Below are positions 1-5,020 of a stretch of 8,099 nt of DNA, in pieces; position 1 is the first letter of the stretch, and each line of letters starts with the position of its first letter. The DNA is from DASPWV01 sp046727855 (lineage in GTDB: Bacteria > Acidobacteriota > Vicinamibacteria > Vicinamibacterales > UBA2999), in NCBI GenBank assembly GCA_046727855.1, contig JBKPDL010000203.1, positions 1 through 8,099 of the forward strand, given 5' to 3'. The notes beneath the pieces were generated by a model. The model had not been told where the DNA came from. It did no database searches and saw only the letters and a program-made list of their open reading frames with translations. Both the position numbers and the translations under genes were made by a program.

Positions 1-140
1 GGCCCTGCCCTTGATATCCGGCTAACTCCGCGGCCCTTGGCTAGTTCTTGTTGTTGGCTTGGCGCGCTCCGCGCGCCGTAGACCGTTATGCGGGTCCACA
101 ACGCGTACAAAATTCACGTCTGTGGCCGCATAACGGTCTA
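1..140 (-). repeat. 151-bp three-hairpin repeat, copy 1 (cut by window edge)
   Basis: This is the reverse complement of the repeat found whole at 4727-4877 and 7568-7718. The window starts inside it, so 140 of 151 bases are visible and the outer 11 bases of hairpin III are missing. It differs from copy 2 only at the base equivalent to 4774 and from copy 3 only at the base equivalent to 7650, so it carries the majority base at both variable sites. It lies downstream of the five-gene minus-strand operon, with its hairpin I end (GGTCTA) facing the operon. No T-run follows any of its hairpins, so it is not a canonical intrinsic terminator. Confidence 0.93.
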
Positions 141-147
141 AAGACGT

Positions 148-252
148 GATGTGGCGATGTCGCGACGGGGTGTTGTGGCGATGTCAGGGTGCGATGTGCT
201 GATGTAGTGATGTGTCTGTAGCGATGTGTCTGTCGATGTGGCGATGTGATGT
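148..252. repeat. Degenerate GATGT-rich short-period array
   Basis: The pentamer GATGT occurs ten times between 148 and 252, mostly as GATGTG or GATGTC with variable spacers of 0 to 15 bases. It is a degenerate array, not a perfect tandem repeat. It fills the space between the stop of the PEP-mutase-like gene (269) and repeat copy 1. Open frames crossing it on the minus strand give low-complexity His/Thr/Ser-rich peptides and are not credible genes. In the sense of the upstream operon the transcript would read ACATC repeats. Function unknown; it may be neutral low-complexity intergenic sequence. Confidence 0.75.
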
Positions 253-268
253 GTCGATGGAATGATCG

Positions 269-1084
269 TTAGACGACGTCGCGTCGAAACGCCTCGTTGA
301 TCTCCGCAAACGGCACGGCGCGGCCGAGAGCCGTGAAGCTTCCTCTTTCCGCGATCTCTCTCGCCGCGTCGAGAAATCCCGCCCACGCCGCGCGCGCGAG
401 TGCACCGCCGACGCTGATGCGGCGAACACCCATCTCGGTAAGCTCCGCAACCGTCGCGATCGGGCCGCCGGCCAGCACGTTCACCGGCTTTGGCGCCACG
501 GCGCGCACGACCGCGGTGATGTCGTCTCTCGTGCGAATGCCCGGCGCATACAAACAATCGGCGCCGGCTTCGGCGTAGGCAGTGAGACGACGAATCGTTT
601 CCGCCAGATCGGGACGCCCGACGATGAACCCTTCGGACCGGCCGGTCAGCACGATGCCGGTGCCGCTCTGATCGATCGCGGCTCGCGCGGCGCGCACCCG
701 CTCGACCGAGAGCGCGAAATCGAACAAGGGATTCGCCGCATCACCGGTGGAGTCTTCGATCGAAATCCCGGCGACGCCGGTGCCCGTCGCGTTCAGCACG
801 TTCGCGCGGACTCCGGCGGGCTCAACCGCGAAACCACCCTCGAAGTCGGCGTTCACCGGGACCTCGACGCTCGCAGCAATCGCGCGGAAGTGCGTCAGCG
901 CTTCGTCCAGCGCGACGTGATTGTCTTGACGTCCAAGCGACCAAGCGAACCCGGAGCTCGTTGTCGCCAGCGCCTTGAACCCGAGTTGCGCAAGCAAGCG
1001 AGCACTCCCGACATCCCAAGGATTGGGGATGACGAAGCATCCCGATTGGTGAAGCTGGCGAAAAACCTGCATGCGCGATTTCAC
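269..1084 (-). CDS. Isocitrate lyase/PEP mutase-superfamily protein
   Basis: A 271-residue cytoplasmic TIM-barrel enzyme of the isocitrate lyase/phosphoenolpyruvate mutase superfamily, which makes or breaks C-C or C-P bonds on Mg-bound 2-oxo acids. Family signatures in order are NPWD (21-24), TTSSGFAWSLGR (41-52), VPVNADFEGGF (75-85) with the likely metal-coordinating Asp80 and Glu82, GISIEDS (106-112) with Glu110, and LTGRSE (146-151). The KKCGH motif of true isocitrate lyases is absent, so it is not a glyoxylate-cycle enzyme. The exact reaction (C-C lyase, oxaloacetate decarboxylase/hydrolase or phosphonate chemistry) cannot be assigned. The GTG start at 1084 overlaps the upstream gene's stop as GTGA and has GAGGA five bases upstream, so I prefer it to the ATG four codons later. 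It is the last gene of the operon and ends with TAA at 269. Confidence 0.9.
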   Translation of the reverse strand: MKSRMQVFRQLHQSGCFVIPNPWDVGSARLLAQLGFKALATTSSGFAWSLGRQDNHVALDEALTHFRAIAASVEVPVNADFEGGFAVEPAGVRANVLNATGTGVAGISIEDSTGDAANPLFDFALSVERVRAARAAIDQSGTGIVLTGRSEGFIVGRPDLAETIRRLTAYAEAGADCLYAPGIRTRDDITAVVRAVAPKPVNVLAGGPIATVAELTEMGVRRISVGGALARAAWAGFLDAAREIAERGSFTALGRAVPFAEINEAFRRDVV

Positions 1085-1635
1085 GGCATTCCTCGCTGTT
1101 CAGTCCAGGGCCAGGTCCCGGCTGGCAGTCCGTATGCCGCATAAAGGTCACGCGCGCCAGAAAGGAACACGCCTACTGCCATTATCACGAGCGACCATTG
1201 CACGAGCGGCGGCACATCCGGCGACAGGCGCACGAGCGCCGTCGGCATCGACCACCAGCGCGCCAGTTCGGGGATCAGAAACGCGATCATCGCGCCGTAC
1301 AGGATGCCCATGACGGCATGAGTCACACGCTCACCGGGGTAGACATCTCCAAGCGGCTTCCGCACCGTGGCTTCGACGACGAAATCGCTCAATGTCAACA
1401 GGATTTCCGCGATTAACACAGCCGCGAGCGCGAGCACCCAACGCCCGTGCCAGGCAATCAACGGCAGTGATCCAAACAGTACCGCATAGAAGAAATCGCG
1501 AGCGGCATGGAGCTTCAGCTCCGATGCGGCCCGCTTGCCCTGCGCGGGCAGACGCGCGCGCCACTCGTGATAGTAAAGCGTGTCGAACGCGCCGATCAGG
1601 CCTTGGATGCCCAGCAGCCAGAGTGCGACGCTCAT
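1081..1635 (-). CDS. Polytopic membrane protein of unknown function
   Basis: A 184-residue integral membrane protein with about five hydrophobic segments near residues 3-20, 47-62, 66-88, 104-124 and 145-163. I cannot name a characterised family. The segments carry unusually many acidic and His residues at or inside the membrane boundary: Asp18, His23-Glu24, His43, Arg46-Asp47, Glu77, Asp84, Glu88, His106 and Asp163. This suggests a functional polar centre (metal, proton or lipid head group), which is inference. The ATG at 1635 overlaps the stop of the hydrolase-DUF4166 gene as ATGA, with GAGG about eight bases upstream. Its own stop overlaps the next gene as GTGA. The tight coupling suggests it works with the hydrolase-DUF4166 fusion and the PEP-mutase-like enzyme. 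Confidence 0.88.
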   Translation of the reverse strand: MSVALWLLGIQGLIGAFDTLYYHEWRARLPAQGKRAASELKLHAARDFFYAVLFGSLPLIAWHGRWVLALAAVLIAEILLTLSDFVVEATVRKPLGDVYPGERVTHAVMGILYGAMIAFLIPELARWWSMPTALVRLSPDVPPLVQWSLVIMAVGVFLSGARDLYAAYGLPAGTWPWTEQRGMP

Positions 1636-3029
1636 GCCGCCGCCTCGAAATCGACAACGCCGTCGTACGACAACAGCAGCCCCACGAGCGGCAGCGTCAC
1701 CTGCACGTTCACCTTGTGTCGTCGTCCCTCGATATGCTCACGTCCCGCCACGTGCGGTGCACATATCGACGGAATGCGCAGGCGCAGCGGCCCCACACAA
1801 ATGGCCGCCGCACGCTGGCGATGAACGAATGTGCCGTTCGATGCGATGTTGTCGAAATGGAATTGCAATATCCCGAACTGCTCGAGGAACTCAGCGTCGC
1901 TGACGCGGTACTGGCGGGTCGTGAGCCGATGCCCGCCGAAATCGCGCACCCACTCCTCACGATCGCCGACAGGCCGGATGACAAGTCGCGTTTCGGCAGC
2001 CGTATTGGGCCGCGGCAGACGCATCAATCGTGCGATTCCCCGGGCAAGCGGATGATGGCCGCCTTCGATCTTGAAGTAACCATGCGCGCGCTGGATGCCA
2101 CTGGCGTGCAGATGCCGCATGATGAAATCGCCGGCCGTGCGTAGCGACTCGCCGGCCTCAGGCACGAGACCGTCGAGCATCTGCCAGCAGTGGAACACGC
2201 CTCGCGGATACACTTCGAGGAGCGCCTCCCCGCCCGCGGCGTGGATGCGGTGGACGAGCTCGCGTGAATCGTCGAGCAGGAGTTCTTCAGCGCCGACCTG
2301 AACGAGCAACGGCGGCAACCCGCGGAGATCCGCCAGCAAGGGCGAGGCGTACGGGTTGGTAGGCGCTGTGCTCCCCAGATAAGCCGTCGCAAATGCGGTC
2401 ACGTTCTCCGGCCTGAACATCGCGCACCGGCCATCGTTCGTGCGAACTGACGGTTGTGAACCGGTCATGTCGGTCCATGGCGAGAACGTGACGCCGCACG
2501 CGGGCATTGGCCACCCGCGCTCTCGCGCCCGCAGCAACAGCCCGAGCACCAGGCCGCCCCCGGCCGAATCGCCTGCGACCGCTATCCGCGTGGCCGGGAC
2601 ACCGTGATCCAGCAACCAGCGGTATGCATCACACACATCGTCGAGCGCCGCTGGAAAGCGAGCTTCAGGCGCGCGGCGGTAGTCGGGCGCAATCACCGGA
2701 AGCCGTGTCGCGCGAGCCAGTGAGGTCGTGATCGGGCGATGGTTTCGTGCGGAGCAGGCAACGTATCCGCCGCCGTGCACATAGAGCACCAAGCCACGTG
2801 TGGCATCGAGATTCGGGAGCGACACGCGCTCGGCCGCGAGGCTGCCCGTTTGGACGATCGACACCTCGAGGCCGCGACTCCGGCGTTGGGTCCACCTGCG
2901 TGGCGTGCCGAAGAGCCTGCGCGCGCGGCGCGCCACGTCCCGCTCGTTGCGGCCCCAGTTGCGGCGACGAATTCTGAGGCGAATCAGCGCGCCGATGAAG
3001 CGCGCTTGCCAGCTTGCCGAGGCTCTCAT
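1632..3029 (-). CDS. Alpha/beta hydrolase (HSL family) fused to DUF4166-like domain
   Basis: A 465-residue two-domain protein. Residues about 1-308 are an alpha/beta hydrolase of the hormone-sensitive-lipase group: oxyanion-hole motif HGGGY (85-89), DYRRAPE (116-122), nucleophile elbow GDSAGGG (153-159) with Ser155, and the catalytic His280 in GVFHCWQ. Members cleave carboxyl esters of short or medium acyl chains. The usual acid position in VGxDE reads Glu248 in VGAEELLLDD (245-254). Residues about 316-465 resemble DUF4166, with the EEWVRDFGG stretch (358-366) and a C-terminal YDGVVDF-type strand (455-461). DUF4166 is better known fused to saccharopine-dehydrogenase-like proteins, so this pairing is notable. 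The ATG at 3029 overlaps the upstream stop as ATGA. No signal peptide is clear, although the N-terminus is strongly basic. Both domain calls come from motif recognition only; the hydrolase is firm, DUF4166 fairly so. Confidence 0.9.
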   Translation of the reverse strand: MRASASWQARFIGALIRLRIRRRNWGRNERDVARRARRLFGTPRRWTQRRSRGLEVSIVQTGSLAAERVSLPNLDATRGLVLYVHGGGYVACSARNHRPITTSLARATRLPVIAPDYRRAPEARFPAALDDVCDAYRWLLDHGVPATRIAVAGDSAGGGLVLGLLLRARERGWPMPACGVTFSPWTDMTGSQPSVRTNDGRCAMFRPENVTAFATAYLGSTAPTNPYASPLLADLRGLPPLLVQVGAEELLLDDSRELVHRIHAAGGEALLEVYPRGVFHCWQMLDGLVPEAGESLRTAGDFIMRHLHASGIQRAHGYFKIEGGHHPLARGIARLMRLPRPNTAAETRLVIRPVGDREEWVRDFGGHRLTTRQYRVSDAEFLEQFGILQFHFDNIASNGTFVHRQRAAAICVGPLRLRIPSICAPHVAGREHIEGRRHKVNVQVTLPLVGLLLSYDGVVDFEAAA

Positions 3030-4045
3030 CGCGGCTTTCTGACGTGGCGTTCGAGCATCTGCCGGCGAACGACGGCCCCATACACATTGCCCTGTGCATC
3101 AACGCCCACACCTTCGGCGCCGGAGTGGTCGGGCGTGGTCGATTCCGAATCTTCGATGAAAGCGGTGACCTTACCGTCGCGTGCGCTGCCGATGCGAATC
3201 CCTTTTTTAATACCAGTCAACTCGTGTGCACCGGTATCTGGTCCTGATTCGGAATCCGCGACGTAGATCGTGTCGTCCTTCGTGATGAAGATGCCGCTCG
3301 GTCGGCCGAACTGCCGCCACTCGTCGAGATACGTACCGTCCTGGTCGAAGATCTGAATGCGGTTGTTTTCGCGATCGCCGACGAAGAGCCTGCCGCGCGA
3401 GTCGATGGCGATGGTGTGCGGCTCGCTCAACTCGCCGCGGCCGCTGCCCTTTTTGCCCCAGTCTTTGACGTAGGTGCCGTCTCGTGTGAAGCGCACCACT
3501 CGATTGTTCTTGCCGTTGCGATGACTGTCGGTCACGAAGATGTCGCCATTTGGCGCGATGACGACATCAGTGGGTTGATCGAAGAGGCCGGGATCTGAGC
3601 CGCTCACACCGGCTTTGCCGAGGGTCATCAGGATCCTGCCATCAGGAGCGAACTTGAACACCTGATGCCCTTTGCCGTTTTCGCCGCGGGCGTCGGTGAC
3701 CCATAAGTTGCCGTCACGATCCACCGTGGCGCCGTGCGGGAAGATGAACAGCCCTTCGCCCCAGCTTTGCAGAAGCTTCCCATCCGCTGCAAACTTGAGG
3801 ATCGGCGGCTCGCTGCGCCCGGCGCAGGAATTGGCGAAGCAGCGATGCACCACGTACATGCTGCCGTCCGGCGCAGGTTCGATGGCGGTGACTGCCGCCC
3901 ACTTCATTCCCTGCGGTAACTGTCCCCAGTCGCGCGTTGTCGCATACGGCTGCGGAAGATCGTTCCGCGGCGCGGACGTCTGCGCGTGCACGCTGCTGAA
4001 AACGGCCGCGATTGCGAGTGCGAAGAAAACGATGCACCGCACCAT
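3026..4045 (-). CDS. Exported NHL-repeat protein, peptidyl-alpha-hydroxyglycine amidating lyase-like
   Basis: A 339-residue protein with a signal peptide (hydrophobic 4-19, probable cleavage after VHA at 19-21), so periplasmic or secreted. The rest is a beta-propeller of about six NHL-type blades, visible as recurring DGxxxVTD patterns: DGNLWVTDA (111-119), NGDIFVTDS (166-174), RGRLFVGDR (217-225), DDTIYVADS (257-265) and QGNVYGA (318-324). FPHGATVD (102-109) and EPHTIAID (208-215) match the His-containing strands of peptidyl-alpha-hydroxyglycine alpha-amidating lyase (PAL). His104, His210 and possibly His308 are candidate metal ligands. Eukaryotic PAL finishes C-terminal amidation of peptides; the substrate of bacterial homologues is unclear and no partner monooxygenase is present here, so lyase activity is not assured. 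The ATG at 4045 has a strong Shine-Dalgarno sequence. The stop overlaps the hydrolase start as ATGA. Confidence 0.9.
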   Translation of the reverse strand: MVRCIVFFALAIAAVFSSVHAQTSAPRNDLPQPYATTRDWGQLPQGMKWAAVTAIEPAPDGSMYVVHRCFANSCAGRSEPPILKFAADGKLLQSWGEGLFIFPHGATVDRDGNLWVTDARGENGKGHQVFKFAPDGRILMTLGKAGVSGSDPGLFDQPTDVVIAPNGDIFVTDSHRNGKNNRVVRFTRDGTYVKDWGKKGSGRGELSEPHTIAIDSRGRLFVGDRENNRIQIFDQDGTYLDEWRQFGRPSGIFITKDDTIYVADSESGPDTGAHELTGIKKGIRIGSARDGKVTAFIEDSESTTPDHSGAEGVGVDAQGNVYGAVVRRQMLERHVRKPR

Positions 4046-4048
4046 GCG

Positions 4049-4055
4049 CCCTCCT
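4049..4055 (-). promoter_or_regulatory. Strong ribosome binding site for the NHL/PAL-like gene
   Basis: The minus strand reads AGGAGGG, ending three bases before the ATG at 4045-4043. It lies in the 12-base gap after the upstream stop codon (4058-4060). It fixes the start of the exported propeller protein and is the strongest Shine-Dalgarno sequence seen in the operon, which suggests this gene is translated at a higher rate than its neighbours. Confidence 0.8.
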
Positions 4056-4057
4056 GA

Positions 4058-4618
4058 TCAATCGGCCAGCACCAGCCATGCGGCGAGCGCCGCATGCTTC
4101 TGCTCCGCGCGCCAGGGGCCTGCAACGTCACGTCCCAGCGCGCCAATCGACGCGCGAACGCGTCCTTCCGGCCGCTTCAGTGCACCTGCCGCCGCGGCAT
4201 ATAGATCGCGCTCTCGCCAGATCGCCGACCGGAGTCCCGCTGCTTTCGCCGCGTCCGCGACCACTTCGCGAAAGAGCTTACCCTCGAGCGCATGAATGCG
4301 GATGTGATCGTTGGCGATGGTCTTGGGATCGACGAGACTGCCGACGACGATGCCGGCTCCGCGAAGGTGTGCGTCGCCGTAGCGTTTCAGCAGCTCGCGA
4401 ACCGATTTCGCGCCGAAGCGCTTGACGCCGCTCACCAGACGCGAGAGCTGAGCTTCGTCGGTACGCGCGGTGCCAAAGCCCGCATGATAGGGCTGCCGCG
4501 CGTCGGGAACCGCCGGATCGCTCAGCTCGACGCGGCAGCTGTCGGCCACGCGCGGCGCGGTAGAGGGACCGGCGAGGAGCACCGCACACGCCCATCCCGA
4601 CTTCACCGTGAAGCCCAC
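4058..4618 (-). CDS. Conserved-looking hypothetical protein, first gene of the operon
   Basis: A protein of about 186 residues from the GTG at 4618. The frame stays open to a GTG at 4678, but those 20 extra codons lie in the degenerate CGTGAGGAACC array and encode a repetitive RKEPRKEP peptide, so I prefer the internal start; a GTG at 4606 is also possible. Residues near the N-terminus (VKSGWACAVLLAGP) could form the first beta-hairpin of an RNase H/actin-like fold. Further on are RQPYHAGFG and the central NDHIRIHALEGKLFREVV stretch, and the C-terminus has GPWRAEQKHAALAAWLVLA. I recall unnamed bacterial proteins with a similar HAxEGxLFR core and AAWLAL end, but no function. No signal peptide or clear membrane segment is present. 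It is 12 bp upstream of the NHL/PAL-like gene and probably cotranscribed with it. Confidence 0.75.
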   Translation of the reverse strand: MGFTVKSGWACAVLLAGPSTAPRVADSCRVELSDPAVPDARQPYHAGFGTARTDEAQLSRLVSGVKRFGAKSVRELLKRYGDAHLRGAGIVVGSLVDPKTIANDHIRIHALEGKLFREVVADAAKAAGLRSAIWRERDLYAAAAGALKRPEGRVRASIGALGRDVAGPWRAEQKHAALAAWLVLAD

Positions 4619-4642
4619 GGCGGCTTCATGTCCGCGCTTTGC

Positions 4643-4724
4643 AGGTTCCTTACGGGGTTCCTTCCGTACGGTCCTCACGGTAGTTCACCAAGGTTCGTTG
4701 CGTAGGTTCATCCCGTTGGTTCAC
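4643..4724 (-). repeat. Degenerate CGTGAGGAACC-type array, left of repeat copy 2
   Basis: Read on the minus strand, this stretch is made of imperfect units of about 9 to 17 bases related to CGTGAGGAACC, for example CGTAAGGAACC, CGTGAGGACC and CGTGAACC. The same motif recurs on the plus strand at 4943-5012, so the two arrays are inverted around repeat copy 2. Bases 4644-4670 form an imperfect inverted repeat with 4979-5006. The operon promoter should lie in or near this stretch, but I see no clear -35/-10 pair. Confidence 0.65.
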
Positions 4725-4726
4725 GT

Positions 4727-4877
4727 TAGACCGTTATGCGGCCACAGACGTGAATTTTGTACGCGTTGTGGACTCGCATAACGGTCTACGGCGCGCGGAG
4801 CGCGCCAAGCCAACAACAAGAACTAGCCAAGGGCCGCGGAGTTAGCCGGATATCAAGGGCAGGGCCCTTGGCTAGTT
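4727..4877 (+). repeat. 151-bp three-hairpin repeat, copy 2
   Basis: A complete copy. Hairpin I pairs 4727-4741 with 4774-4788 (14 perfect pairs plus one G/T), extended inside by CCACA 4742-4746 with TGTGG 4767-4771 and ACG 4748-4750 with CGT 4764-4766. Hairpin II is GGCGCGC (4790-4796), loop GGA, GCGCGCC (4800-4806). A 14-base A/C-rich linker (4807-4820) follows. Hairpin III pairs 4821-4835 with 4863-4877, a perfect 15-bp inverted repeat with a 27-base loop. It differs from copy 3 at 4774 (T versus C) and 4809 (G versus C). It lies between the operon start and the end of the permease gene. Confidence 0.95.
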
Positions 4878-4942
4878 CGTTTGTGCGAGGTTATCACGTG
4901 CGTTCGTCGCTCACACACCACGCCGGCGTTCATGGATCGCGA

Positions 4943-5012
4943 ACCTGCGTCACGAACCCACGTGAAGAACTCCGTGAACGTACGTGAGGAACCGCCGTGA
5001 GGAACCGCCGTG
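4943..5012 (+). repeat. Degenerate CGTGAGGAACC array, right of repeat copy 2
   Basis: This lies just after the permease stop codon. It contains two perfect 13-bp units CGTGAGGAACCGC (4983-4995 and 4996-5008), a partial third unit (5009-5012), and degenerate upstream units such as CGTGAAGAACTC (4961-4972) and CGTGAACGTA (4973-4982). It is inverted with respect to the array at 4643-4724. Bases 4878-4942, between it and copy 2, show nothing I can name. Confidence 0.75.
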
Positions 5013-5020
5013 TGCGAGTT

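Noticed and set aside
1..140. CRISPR array from repeated hairpin units
   Set aside because: The copies are kilobases apart with genes between them, in mixed orientation, and without regular spacers or cas genes.
3205..3212. Run of six A residues (minus strand) in the NHL/PAL-like gene as a frameshift site
   Set aside because: The frame is open and domain-consistent on both sides, and the AAAAAAG phase does not fit the usual -1 slippery arrangement relative to the reading frame.
4619..4678. Extending the hypothetical gene to the GTG at 4678
   Set aside because: The added codons encode a repetitive basic peptide derived from the intergenic array. The same motif lies in non-coding sequence on the other side of repeat copy 2.
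4725..4788. Reading the repeats as integron attC sites
   Set aside because: GTTAGAC beside copy 2 fits the GTTRRRY core, but the corresponding bases in copies 1 and 3 do not. The enclosed segments are too large, copy 1 is inverted, and no integrase is seen.
4790..4806. GGCGCGC/GCGCGCC hairpin as an intrinsic terminator
   Set aside because: No T-run follows the stem on either strand in any copy.
4757..4987. Short open frame running through repeat copy 2, with a matching one from 7598 through copy 3
   Set aside because: The shared peptide simply reflects the DNA identity of the repeat. The start is TTG with no ribosome binding site, and the frames diverge outside the repeat without a common end.
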